64,000 nt of DNA from Candidatus Laterigemmans baculatus (GTDB lineage Bacteria > Planctomycetota > Planctomycetia > Pirellulales > Pirellulaceae). The stretch covers positions 1 to 64,000 of the forward strand of contig NZ_WRPR01000036.1 in assembly GCF_010367455.1 (NCBI RefSeq), written 5' to 3'. The notes under the pieces are model-generated. The model worked only from the letters and a program-made list of their open reading frames with translations, did not search any database and was not told the origin of the DNA. Numbering within the stretch: position 1 is the first letter of the stretch; each line of letters opens with the position of its first letter. Below, one piece after another: positions 16,935 to 24,595 of this stretch. The translations under genes were made by a program, and so were the position numbers.

Positions 16935-18020
16935 TCACTTTTGCTCGGTTGCCATTTTGCGGAAGTACGCTTCGATCGCTTCACGATAGTGCGTCGGCAG
17001 ATCGCGGCTGATCTGCTGCAACGCTTCCTGGCGTTCGGCAGGCGGGAGGTTGCCCCATCCGCTGCGGTCACCGAGATCCTTGCGGTCGACATCCCCTTCA
17101 CCGCTGGCCCCGGCGATCTGGCTGTCCTGCATCGGCTGGCTCTCGCCCCCTTGGGCATTGCCGCCGCCGGACTGCTGTTGCTGCTGCTGCTGTTGCTGCT
17201 GCTGTTGTTGCTGCTCGAGCTTGTCGATCAATTTCGTCAGCTTGTCGATAATCTCCTGCTCGCGCTCCTGAACCGGTTCACCGCTGCGTCCGAGATCGAG
17301 CCGCCGGCCGACATCATTCATCAACCGCGAAATTTCATCCAAGCTGTCTTCTTCCAGCGGTTTGATGTCGGCCAACATCAGCCGCGCCGTCCGCACGAAT
17401 CGCTCCGGAGCCGCCTCGTCGTTTTCGAGCAACCGTTCCAAATCCTCAATCGTCGATTGCTTGGCGAGCAGAGCGTGGTTGCAGGCGGCTCGGTAGAACA
17501 GCACCGCTGCGGGATCGACCGTCCCCCCCGGGTCGAGCGCCGTGAGCAGCGGCTGCGCTTCGTCATAGAGCCGCAGTCGCACGAGGCTGCGAGCCAGCCA
17601 CACCTGGATCGATGGCCGCAGACCCTGGGCGACCGGGTGCAGCGCGTCGTTCGCAACTGCCGTGGGACTCCGCTCCGCCCGCTCGACAATCTCGGCCACC
17701 GCCGGAACCACCTCCGCAGCCGCCGCTACGAAAGCGTCCAGCGGATCGCTTCCCTCCACCTGCAACTGGGCCAACAATTCCGCGGCAGCCGCGTCGGTCT
17801 GAGCCTGCGAAACTCCCTGCTCCTCGAGACCCTCGGCAAGCATCGCGGCGATCCGCTCCGCATCAGGCTTTTGCCACGAGGCGGCGCGGCGGAGCGCATC
17901 GCTCGCCGGGCGCGGGACATCGGCAACGGCTGCCGTCATTGGCAGCCCCACCCCAATTCCCGCGACCAACGGCAGGGCGAGGGCACACGACAAGTAGTGG
18001 ATGGCGAGCGGATTCCGCAT
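16935..18020 (-). CDS. Exported protein with polyglutamine tract, MoxR operon
   Basis: About 361 residues. I start at the ATG giving MRNPLAIHYLSCALALPL, a good signal peptide; an ATG thirty codons upstream would bury it. The middle has helical, TPR-like sequence (VWLARSLVRLRLYDEAQPLL and VLFYRAACNHALLAKQ). Near the C-terminus, KLIDKLEQ leads into a run of about 16 Gln coded by CAG and CAA, then a Gly/Asn/Ser-rich tail and SGWGNLPPAERQEALQQ. It is first in the MoxR-DUF58-DUF4129 operon, six bases before the ATPase gene. The ending resembles proteins that sit next to von Willebrand factor genes in Bat operons, but I do not assign a family. Confidence 0.82.
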   Translation of the reverse strand: MRNPLAIHYLSCALALPLVAGIGVGLPMTAAVADVPRPASDALRRAASWQKPDAERIAAMLAEGLEEQGVSQAQTDAAAAELLAQLQVEGSDPLDAFVAAAAEVVPAVAEIVERAERSPTAVANDALHPVAQGLRPSIQVWLARSLVRLRLYDEAQPLLTALDPGGTVDPAAVLFYRAACNHALLAKQSTIEDLERLLENDEAAPERFVRTARLMLADIKPLEEDSLDEISRLMNDVGRRLDLGRSGEPVQEREQEIIDKLTKLIDKLEQQQQQQQQQQQQQQSGGGNAQGGESQPMQDSQIAGASGEGDVDRKDLGDRSGWGNLPPAERQEALQQISRDLPTHYREAIEAYFRKMATEQK

Positions 18021-18136
18021 CAGTCGATCCGGTAGGCGGACGAAGCGTGCAAGAACTAAGTATACCGGCTGAACCCCACCGGCGCTGACAAGATTGCTCC
18101 GGCGAGACATGAAAAATCAGTGCCCCGCCAGCACTA

Positions 18137-18290
18137 GGCTCTGTCAGAAATCCCTGAGCCGACGGCGCTAGCCGCGGGTGCTGCAGCGGAAATCCCGGGG
18201 CTGCGAGGCCCGAGGCTAGCGTCTACGGCTCACCCGAGGCTAGCGCCTACGGCTCAAGCGAGTGAAATCGCCGGGGTTTCTGACAGAACC
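18137..18290. repeat. Complete family A element with inverted ends and TA flanks
   Basis: 154 bp, beginning GGCTCTGTCAG and ending CTGACAGAACC; the ends are 11-base inverted repeats with one mismatch. TA dinucleotides flank both sides (18135-18136 and 18291-18292), as expected from insertion at TA. Inside lies a large imperfect palindrome: left arm GAGCCGACGGCGCTAGCCG and right arm GAGGCTAGCGCCTACGGCTC. It has no coding capacity, so it resembles a miniature inverted-repeat element. Its right edge coincides with the TAG stop codon of the glycosyltransferase gene. Confidence 0.8.
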
Positions 18291-19444
18291 TAATGGTCAG
18301 CCAGCAGCTCTTGGTAGAGCGTGCGATAGCGGTCGACCATCGACTCGAGCGAAAACGCGGCGGCGGCACGGCACTGGTTGGCTTTCCCCAATGATTGCAA
18401 CTCGGGCATCGCAAGCAAGCGAGCGATCCGCTCGAGCATCGCGCCCGCGTCGCCTGGCGGGTAGGACTGCAGCCCAGCTTCCTCGCCCAGCAGCTCGCTG
18501 ACCCCCTCGACGTCCGCCGCGACGACCGGCCGCCCCGCAGCCATCGCTTCGAGGACGACGTTCGGCATCCCCTCGTAGCGGCTCGGCACGACGATGATCT
18601 CCGCTCCGGCGTAAAGGCTGGCAACGTCGCTCTGCCAGGGCAGGTGGATCGCCCGATCCGCTGGCAACGCCGCGAGCGTCTGCTTCACCTGCGGCTCAAG
18701 TGGACCTGAACCGACGATCACCAGCGCAGCGTCACGGTGGCGGTCGAGCAGGTCGGCGGCCGACCGGAGCAGAAGGTCGATCCCTTTTTGCGGGTGCAGG
18801 CGGCCAACGAACAGCAGAACTCGGCTGCCGGGACGCACTCCGTCGCGACTCCAGTCGCGGGCCGCGGCACCGGCCATCGCTTCCACGCGAATCCCATTGG
18901 GAATCGTCAGCAGTCGCGTTCCGCTAGGGGGCCGCAGCCGCTCGCGGGCGAAACGCTCGACCGATTGGCTGACGCAAACCACCGCGTCCATTCTCCGGAC
19001 CGCCCAACGCTCGGACCACCACCGCCAAGGGCGGGGCTGCGCGACTCGAATGCCGCCGACTCGCACCGGTACCCTCGCCGACACTCCGGCCAGCGTCCCC
19101 AACTGATTGCCATGGTACAGAAACGTCTGCAGGACCTCCGGCTTTCCCTCAGCAAGCCACTGGCGGGCCGACCGATACGCCTTCCGCACCGCGGCAACGC
19201 TCCCAGCCCCCCCGCTGGCAACCTCGATCCCCGCACCGAGTAACCGCTGTAGCAGCTCGTCGCGACTTGCGGGCTGCGAACCCGCCAGTACCGACTGCGC
19301 AGCCTGCGGCAATTGCTGGGGCAAGGGAGCCAGCGAGAAGACCCGCACGCGATCGCCCTCCGCTTGCAACCCGAGGGCCAGCTCGGTCAGGCACCGCTCG
19401 GCGCCGCCGGTGCGAAGTTCGGTCGTCAGGAGGTCGATCCGCAT
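18290..19444 (-). CDS. Family 4 glycosyltransferase
   Basis: 384 residues from the start MRIDLLTTELRTGGAERCL, a typical GT-B N-terminus (the GGAE loop). The C-terminal domain has FVGRLHPQKGIDLLL, LVIVGSGPLEPQVKQ, HLPWQSDVASLYAGAEIIVV and SRYEGMPNVVLEAMAAGRPV, the usual donor-binding EX7E region of GT4 enzymes. It transfers a sugar from a nucleotide-sugar donor to an unknown acceptor, perhaps a polysaccharide or lipid. It stands alone, not beside other sugar genes. I chose the ATG at 19444; in-frame upstream sequence is unlike coding sequence. Confidence 0.93.
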   Translation of the reverse strand: MRIDLLTTELRTGGAERCLTELALGLQAEGDRVRVFSLAPLPQQLPQAAQSVLAGSQPASRDELLQRLLGAGIEVASGGAGSVAAVRKAYRSARQWLAEGKPEVLQTFLYHGNQLGTLAGVSARVPVRVGGIRVAQPRPWRWWSERWAVRRMDAVVCVSQSVERFARERLRPPSGTRLLTIPNGIRVEAMAGAAARDWSRDGVRPGSRVLLFVGRLHPQKGIDLLLRSAADLLDRHRDAALVIVGSGPLEPQVKQTLAALPADRAIHLPWQSDVASLYAGAEIIVVPSRYEGMPNVVLEAMAAGRPVVAADVEGVSELLGEEAGLQSYPPGDAGAMLERIARLLAMPELQSLGKANQCRAAAAFSLESMVDRYRTLYQELLADH

Positions 19445-20262
19445 GGCGACATTATCTCGCAGTGCCGCAGCAGCTTCCACTGCCCGCCGACACCCGCCGG
19501 GGCGAATCGGAAAATTTCCGCTGTCCCCTAAGTTCGCCTGCGGCAAGCACCTGCGCTATTTGCTGTAATTAGCCGGCGAGCGGCCGCGTGTTGACCATGC
19601 CCCGAGCAGCGGTATTCTGAGGACGTTCGGAGAGCGAAGCCGCTGCTCGAGGGGCCCCCCAAGAGCGCCACTGGACATTAGCCGGGGCCTGGCAGGCAGA
19701 TGGTAAGCTCTTACAGCCGTTCATTTTAGCTCAAGCAGGTCAGATCGATCTCGGCGGTCAGGAAAGGCCCCCTCGGATGGGGACCGATCTGGCGTCACCA
19801 CGATCAAAGATTATGCTAGGGAAGTCCTCCGCGTTCGCCACAGCGTGGGGAAGTCGCGTGTCAGCTTGCGGCCACGGGCTGACGCAACGAGGGTTGCGGG
19901 AAGTCACCGACTTCCAGCAGCTTTCGCCAGGCCCCTCACGGGGTGGGCGCACGAGGCGCTCATCTGCGAACGGCACGCCACGCGTTCATGAGGACGCGTT
20001 TTGTGCGAGCCTTTCGACCACTCGGGCACATGGACGTGCCCCGGTCAGGCTTGCCCACCCGTACGCCAGCCTTTCCAGGCTGATACAGGCATGCAGTTAG
20101 GCTGAAAAGCCTGACGTACGCTCGGCGGCATGGCTTCTGCTCTTCTTTTGGCCCGCCCCCCACGGATCCGCGTCCCCGGGATCGACGCAATCGGCTGTTG
20201 CCCTAAACTGAATCACGGGTGTACAAGCCTCTCATCCTCATTTTCTTACCGAGAGCCACACG
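19445..20262. other. Gene-poor interval, about 820 bases
   Basis: No open frame here looks real: none has homology I recognise and codon usage is poor. The interval holds an inverted repeat of family D (see next entry) and must contain the promoter of the ferritin-like gene. No RNA gene was recognised. It may include decayed genes or an unknown RNA. Confidence 0.5.
20058..20121. repeat. Family D inverted repeat
   Basis: The left arm is CGTACGCCAGCCTTTCCAGG and the right arm AAAAGCCTGACGTACG, about 20 bases apart, forming an imperfect hairpin. Related half copies occur at about 41491 (GTCAGGCTTTCCACCCTGAC) and 45126 (GTACGTCAGGC). It may be a terminator-like or repeat element. Confidence 0.6.
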
Positions 20263-20721
20263 ATGAACATGCAAGCCGTAATCGACCAGTTGAACGAAAT
20301 CCTCAAGCACGAGTGGACCGGCGTCGCTCAATACTCTCAGGCCGGCTTCATCATCGAAGGGGTGTGGCGGGAAGTCTACGCCGACAAATTTCTTGAGGAC
20401 GCGGAAGAGTCGTTCGGCCACGCCAAACTGATTGGCGACAAGATCTCGGCCCTCGGTGGCGTTCCGACCGTCCTCCGCAACGAAGTCAAACAGTCGCGGG
20501 ATCTTCGCGAAGTGCTGGAATACAGCCTCGCGTTCGAGGCCAAGGCGGTAGAGATGTACACCAAGGCGCTCGAATTGGCCGAAGGCAACCGGGCCCTGGT
20601 CGTGTTCCTCGAAGACATCCTCAAAGACGAGCAGGAAGGTGTCGACGAATACACCAAGCTGCTCCGCGAAACCCCGGCAACCCAGGCCGAACTCTCGAGC
20701 AGCCACCGCAAATCGGGCTGA
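20263..20721 (+). CDS. Ferritin-like (bacterioferritin-type) protein
   Basis: 152 residues forming a four-helix ferritin-like bundle: LNEILKHEWTGVAQYSQAG, LEDAEESFGHAKLIGDKI, LEYSLAFEAKAVEMYTKAL and LEDILKDEQEGVDEYTKLL. It resembles bacterioferritin, which oxidises and stores iron. The di-iron ligands are only partly kept: Glu in HEW, the Glu in FEAKAVEMY and the first Glu of DEQEG are in place, but the last ligand His is replaced by Gly (DEQEG where Bfr has DEEGH), and helix 2 reads ESFGH instead of EMKH. The Met haem ligand is absent. A ferroxidase role is therefore uncertain. The ATG follows an A/G-rich stretch (ACCGAGAG). Confidence 0.85.
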   Translation: MNMQAVIDQLNEILKHEWTGVAQYSQAGFIIEGVWREVYADKFLEDAEESFGHAKLIGDKISALGGVPTVLRNEVKQSRDLREVLEYSLAFEAKAVEMYTKALELAEGNRALVVFLEDILKDEQEGVDEYTKLLRETPATQAELSSSHRKSG

Positions 20722-20776
20722 GCTGCGAGCTAGGTCGGTTGATTTATCAGCCGCCGGGCGCGAGCCTGGATCCTTC

Positions 20777-20849
20777 ATCAGCCGCCGGGCGCTAGCCCCC
20801 GGTTCCTGCAATCGGCGTGAGAACCGGACGCTAGCGCGTGGCGGCTGAT
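20777..20849. repeat. Family B inverted repeat
   Basis: A 73-bp copy in opposite orientation to the one at 10551, starting ATCAGCCGCCGGGCGCTAGC and ending GCGCGTGGCGGCTGAT. A truncated extra arm (ATCAGCCGCCGGGCGCGAGC) precedes it at about 20747. Just downstream, around 20862-20885, lies a degenerate half of family C. Confidence 0.82.
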
Positions 20850-20897
20850 TTCATGCAATCTTTCGCGGAGCGAGAGGCGGCTATCGGCGACCCTTGC

Positions 20898-21278
20898 CTA
20901 ACCCGCCCGATGGGCCGGGAAGGGAATGCACTCGAGCGACTCTTCGCTCTCCTGCGGCCCGGCAGCTGCGAACGCAAGCGTGCGGGGGCGGCGCGTGGGA
21001 ACGACGCCGAGGGCCGACCGCAAGTCGCTGATCTGATCGGCGGACAGCTCCACGCTGCTTTGCACGAACCAGCCCACGTTCACGCTCCACGACTCCCGCC
21101 GCAGAGCCAGCTCGGTCCTTCCGCCCTCAAGATGGCGGAGCACGACGACCACCCGCTGCTGGGGTGTGTCGCCTTCGAGAACAGTTAGAATGGTTTCTCG
21201 CATCGGTTCGGGCCCAGCCTCCCCCTTGCCTGGAAAACGCTCGCCCATCGAGCGTTTGACAATCCACTTGGTGGACAA
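20898..21278 (-). CDS. Conserved small hypothetical protein
   Basis: 126 residues from an ATG at 21278, or 101 residues from a second ATG at 21203 (MRETILTVLEGD). No signal peptide or membrane segment. The sequence VVVVLRHLEGGRTELALRR followed by SWSVNVGWFVQSSVEL and LSADQISDLRSALG looks like a folded domain of the kind found in other planctomycetes, but I cannot name a function. It is divergent from the [2Fe-2S] ferredoxin gene, and both share the Fur-box-like site at 21287, so iron control is inferred. Confidence 0.65.
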   Translation of the reverse strand: MSTKWIVKRSMGERFPGKGEAGPEPMRETILTVLEGDTPQQRVVVVLRHLEGGRTELALRRESWSVNVGWFVQSSVELSADQISDLRSALGVVPTRRPRTLAFAAAGPQESEESLECIPFPAHRAG

Positions 21279-21286
21279 CGTTTCTG

Positions 21287-21303
21287 TTGAGAACGATTCT
21301 CAA
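21287..21303. promoter_or_regulatory. Fur-box-like palindrome
   Basis: A perfect inverted repeat, TTGAGAA, three-base spacer, TTCTCAA. The sequence is close to operators of the Fur family. It sits between two divergent genes, eight bases upstream of the longest form of the minus-strand gene and 70 bases upstream of the ferredoxin start, so it could repress both. Confidence 0.55.
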
Positions 21304-21372
21304 GTGCAATTAGAGTCAGGTGGTGCGGCCTTGTCAACGATTCGCCGCTGGTTCTCCTCAAGGTGGTCACGC

Positions 21373-21735
21373 GTGGGCAAACGAAACGACAGCGACGGGG
21401 CGCAGAAGCGGGCGGACAAGCTAGGGCTCGGCCAAGCCCAGCTGACGATCGTCCTCTGCGGCGACGAAAAGAAAGCCAAGTGCGCTTCGGCCGCGGAGAT
21501 GCACCGCAGTTGGAAGCATCTGCGGAAGCGGGCCAAGCAGCTTCGCAAAGAGCAGGGGATTCGGATCACCACGATCCGCAGCCAGTGCATCGACGTCTGT
21601 CGCTTCGGCCCGGTCGCAGGCGTCTTCCCCAGCGGCTGCTGGTACGGAGGCTGCGACGAAGAGACGCTCGAGCGGATCCTCGAGGCTCACCTCCAAGGCA
21701 CGCCGCCGCCGGAGCAAAACCAGATCGCCCCATAG
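21373..21735 (+). CDS. Thioredoxin-like [2Fe-2S] ferredoxin
   Basis: About 120 residues from a GTG start. Cysteines at about residues 29, 37, 72 and 76 (LTIVLCGDEKKAKCAS and QCIDVCRFGP), with VFPSGCWYGGCDEETLERIL after them, match the thioredoxin-like [2Fe-2S] ferredoxins (Aquifex Fd4/NuoE-like fold). It would act as an electron carrier in the cytoplasm. In-frame codons extend upstream, but they cross the Fur-box-like site, so I prefer the later start. The TAG stop lies at the edge of the family C hairpin. Confidence 0.82.
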   Translation: MGKRNDSDGAQKRADKLGLGQAQLTIVLCGDEKKAKCASAAEMHRSWKHLRKRAKQLRKEQGIRITTIRSQCIDVCRFGPVAGVFPSGCWYGGCDEETLERILEAHLQGTPPPEQNQIAP

Positions 21736-21819
21736 TCGCCTTTCGCTCCGCGAAAGTAGCTCCGTCCCCCGCTACTTTCGCGGAGCGAAAGGCGACTATG
21801 GCGGAGCGAAAGGCGACTA
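21732..21819. terminator. Perfect 29-bp inverted repeat, likely bidirectional terminator
   Basis: Arms at 21732-21760 and 21771-21799 are perfect reverse complements over 29 bases with a 10-base loop; a third partial arm follows at 21801-21819. It lies between convergent genes: the ferredoxin stop is at its left end and the mqnE stop is at its right end. An identical left arm, without its partner, occurs after tRNA-Val at 46314-46342 (family C). It serves in position as a terminator for both genes and in sequence as a dispersed repeat. Confidence 0.75.
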
Positions 21820-22965
21820 CACCTCGCAGCCGACTTCGCTGCCGATCTCCCAGCAGGTGAAGTCGTGGGGGTCGCGAAGCACCGTTTGATAGACGGTGTT
21901 CCGCTCGACCGGCTCGCGGCCCGCTTCGGCGATCAGCTGCCGAATCTGCTCGACCGAGAGGCTCTGCGGCGTCGTCGCGCCGGCGTCGTGATAGATCAAC
22001 TCGTGCCGGACGGTCCCGTCGATGTCGTCGGCCCCGTAGGCCAGTGCGGTCTGGGCGGTCTCGATGCCGAGCATGATCCAGTACGCCTTGATGTGCTGGA
22101 TGTTGTCGAGCATCAACCGGCTGACCGCCATCGTCCGCAGATCCATCAGCGCCGACGGTTTCTTCAGATGGTCGAGCTTGGTGTTCTCGGGATGGAAGGC
22201 GAGCGGAATGAAGACCTGAAAACCCCCGGTTTGATCCTGCAGTTCGCGCAGCCGGAGTAGATGGTCGATGCGGTGGTACGCTTTCTCCAGGTGCCCATAG
22301 AGCATCGTGCAGTTGGTGCGAATCCCGAGCTCATGCGCCGTGCGGTGGATGTCCAGCCAAGCGTGCGTCGTCGCCTTGTGTTCGCAGATCTGGTCGCGGA
22401 CTTCGGGGTGGAAGATCTCGGCTCCGCCCCCCGGCATGCTTCCCAGCCCGGCCGCCTTGAGATCCTCCAAGACCCATCGCACGCTCTGCTTCGTCTGAAA
22501 CTCGAACCAGTTGATCTCGACGGCGGTCCAGCCCTTGAGGTGGATTTTGGGATACGCCTCGTGCAGCAATTCGATCAGATGCCGATACCACTCGTAGGGC
22601 TTTTTGTGGTGCAGTCCGCCGACGATGTGCATCTCGGTGCAGCCCGCTTCGTGAGCCTCTTGCCCCCGCGCGAGCACTTGCTCGTCGTCCATCACGTACC
22701 CCTTCGGGTCGCGCAGATCGGAGCGAAAGGCGCAAAACCGACAGCGGTAGACGCAGACGTTCGTCGGATTCAGATGGGTGTTGATGTTGTAGAACCCGAC
22801 ATTCCCATTCATCCGCTCGCGGACCAGATTGGCCAGCAGACCGACTTCCTGCAAACGGACGTCAGGATCGTACAAAAACAGCCCGTCTTCCATCGACAGC
22901 CGCTCACCCGACTCGACTTTGTCGCGGATTTCCCGGAAGCGGGCGTCTCGTTCGGTCTGGATCAT
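21817..22965 (-). CDS. mqnE: Aminofutalosine synthase MqnE
   Basis: 382 residues. MqnE is a radical SAM enzyme that joins the enolpyruvyl group of 3-[(1-carboxyvinyl)oxy]benzoate to SAM-derived adenosine to make aminofutalosine, the first committed intermediate of the futalosine route to menaquinone. The CxxxCxxC cluster motif (CVYRCRFC, Cys 71, 75 and 78) follows NPTNV, and HIVGGLHHKKPYEWY, SMPGGGAEIFHPEVR and IPLAFHPENTKL are family signatures. The ATG at 22965 is preferred over one 16 codons upstream. It is the last gene of an operon with ubiE, ubiX and the prenyltransferase. Confidence 0.95.
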   Translation of the reverse strand: MIQTERDARFREIRDKVESGERLSMEDGLFLYDPDVRLQEVGLLANLVRERMNGNVGFYNINTHLNPTNVCVYRCRFCAFRSDLRDPKGYVMDDEQVLARGQEAHEAGCTEMHIVGGLHHKKPYEWYRHLIELLHEAYPKIHLKGWTAVEINWFEFQTKQSVRWVLEDLKAAGLGSMPGGGAEIFHPEVRDQICEHKATTHAWLDIHRTAHELGIRTNCTMLYGHLEKAYHRIDHLLRLRELQDQTGGFQVFIPLAFHPENTKLDHLKKPSALMDLRTMAVSRLMLDNIQHIKAYWIMLGIETAQTALAYGADDIDGTVRHELIYHDAGATTPQSLSVEQIRQLIAEAGREPVERNTVYQTVLRDPHDFTCWEIGSEVGCEV

Positions 22966-22997
22966 GTGGGTTCCGTTATCCAAAGGTCGGGTCGGCT

Positions 22998-23921
22998 CTA
23001 GACCCACCAGCAATCGATGCTGGCGGCTAGCAGCAGGACGACGCTGACGACTGCGTTGACATGGAAGAAAGCGATGCCGACGCGTTCCAAGTCATCGGGG
23101 CGCACCAGGTGGTGTTCGTACCAAAGCAGCGCGGCAATGCCGATCACGGCAGCATAATACAGCCACCCCAATCCGAGTACCGGCGAAACGAGGGGCAGCA
23201 CAACCAACACGCCGACCATCGCCGCGTGCGCCGCCGCAGCCCACCGCAACGCTCCGCGGGCTCCCCAAGCGGCCGGCACGCTCCTGAGTCCCGCTTGGCG
23301 ATCAAACGCTTCATCCTGGCAAGCGTAGATGATGTCGAACCCGGCGACCCACAGCGCCACGGCCGCCGCCAGCACCACGGGGGGCCACAGATCAGCCGGG
23401 GCGCTCAAAACCTCCTCGCCGCGAATCGCTACCCACGCGCAGATCGGCGCCAAGCTGAGGGCGCCCCCCAGCCAGAGGTGCGCGGCCGAAGTAAACCGCT
23501 TGGCGAGGCTATAGCCGAGCAGGAACAGCAGCACCGGCAGCGACGCGAATAGCGGCAGTCGGTTGGGCAGAAACAGCAGCGTGCTGGCGACGAACCCCAG
23601 CGAACAGACGACCGTCAGCCCGATCGCTTCGCTCCGCCGCAACAGCCCGGCCGGCAAGTGGCGGCTCGCGGTGCGCGGATTCGCCGCGTCAAATCGCTCG
23701 TCGACCACGCGGTTGAACGCCATCGCGGCACTGCGGGCCAGCACCATGCAGGCCAGGATCCCGAGCAGGTCCTGCGGGCGGACCGCCGGCAGCTCACCGC
23801 TCGAGAGCGGAACGCGGAACGCCATCACGGTCGCGAGCACCGCGAACGGTAACGCGAAGATCGTGTGGCTAAAGCGGATCAACTCCAACAGCATCCGCCC
23901 GCGGAGGAGCAGCGTTTTCAT
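22998..23921 (-). CDS. mqnP: UbiA-type polyprenyltransferase (MqnP-like)
   Basis: 307 residues, about eight membrane segments. Two Asp-rich motifs for Mg and prenyl diphosphate are visible: NRVVDERFDAANPRT and DIIYACQDEAFDRQAG. It should attach the isoprenoid chain to the menaquinone ring precursor at the inner membrane; within a futalosine operon it is best read as MqnP. The ATG at 23921 overlaps the ubiX stop as ATGA, so translation is coupled. It lies 32 bases before mqnE. The gene symbol is an inference from context. Confidence 0.9.
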   Translation of the reverse strand: MKTLLLRGRMLLELIRFSHTIFALPFAVLATVMAFRVPLSSGELPAVRPQDLLGILACMVLARSAAMAFNRVVDERFDAANPRTASRHLPAGLLRRSEAIGLTVVCSLGFVASTLLFLPNRLPLFASLPVLLFLLGYSLAKRFTSAAHLWLGGALSLAPICAWVAIRGEEVLSAPADLWPPVVLAAAVALWVAGFDIIYACQDEAFDRQAGLRSVPAAWGARGALRWAAAAHAAMVGVLVVLPLVSPVLGLGWLYYAAVIGIAALLWYEHHLVRPDDLERVGIAFFHVNAVVSVVLLLAASIDCWWV

Positions 23922-24595
23922 TCTTCCGACTCTCCCCACCGCCGCATCAATCCCTCTCCGAGTTCAAACTGGTCGAGGATCCGAGCGACGACAAAATCGA
24001 TCAGATCGCCGAGCCCCCGAACGCCGTGATACCAGCCCGGCATCGCCGGCAACAGGACCACTCCGGCTGCCGCCAAACGGTGCATGTTTTCCAACTGCAG
24101 CACGCTGAGGGGCGTCTCGCGAGGGACCAGCACCAGCTTGCGATGCTCCTTCAAATGCACCTCGGCCGCACGCTGGATCAGATTTCCCGCCGCCGCTCGA
24201 GCAATCCCGCTGAGCGTGCTGCCACTGCACGGACAGACAATCATCCCCCGCGTCCGTGCCGATCCGCTGGCGATCGGCGCCATGTAGTCCTGGTAGTGGT
24301 AGTAGCGGAGCAGCGAGCGGTCGACCCGTTTCATCTCCGCAGCCACTGCGGCCTGTTCCTCAGGCAGCGCCCAAGGCGGAGCGGCCGAGAGCAGGATCGC
24401 CGGATCGAACCGCCGCAAATCGATCGCCAGCCCCAACTCCTGCTCGATGACCGCCGCCCCGGAAGGACTGACCGTCAAATGCACCGGCACTTTGCCGCGG
24501 GCCAACACCTGCAGCAACCGCAAGGCGTAGGGAGCCCCGCTCGCACCGGTGATCGCGACGACCAGCGGAGACTCGGCAGCGGACGGCTGGCTCAT
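23918..24595 (-). CDS. ubiX: UbiX family flavin prenyltransferase
   Basis: 225 residues. UbiX makes prenylated FMN, the cofactor of UbiD-type decarboxylases. Motifs: [20 protein letters not shown] at the N-terminus (Rossmann FMN site), [20 protein letters not shown], and [18 protein letters not shown] with [10 protein letters not shown] near the C-terminus. In the futalosine pathway this paralogue is expected to serve the decarboxylase of the dihydroxy-naphthoate step. Both ends overlap neighbours by ATGA. No ubiD-type partner gene lies in the window. Confidence 0.94.
   Translation of the reverse strand: MSQPSAAESPLVVAITGASGAPYALRLLQVLARGKVPVHLTVSPSGAAVIEQELGLAIDLRRFDPAILLSAAPPWALPEEQAAVAAEMKRVDRSLLRYYHYQDYMAPIASGSARTRGMIVCPCSGSTLSGIARAAAGNLIQRAAEVHLKEHRKLVLVPRETPLSVLQLENMHRLAAAGVVLLPAMPGWYHGVRGLGDLIDFVVARILDQFELGEGLMRRWGESEE

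Noticed and set aside
16941-18035. Long plus-strand open frame across the polyglutamine gene, with a leucine run
   Set aside because: It is the reverse of CAG/CAA codons. The minus-strand gene has a signal peptide and operon context; the plus frame has no family likeness.
19758-20190. Short frames in the gene-poor interval before the ferritin-like gene
   Set aside because: None has a ribosome site, family match or consistent codon use.
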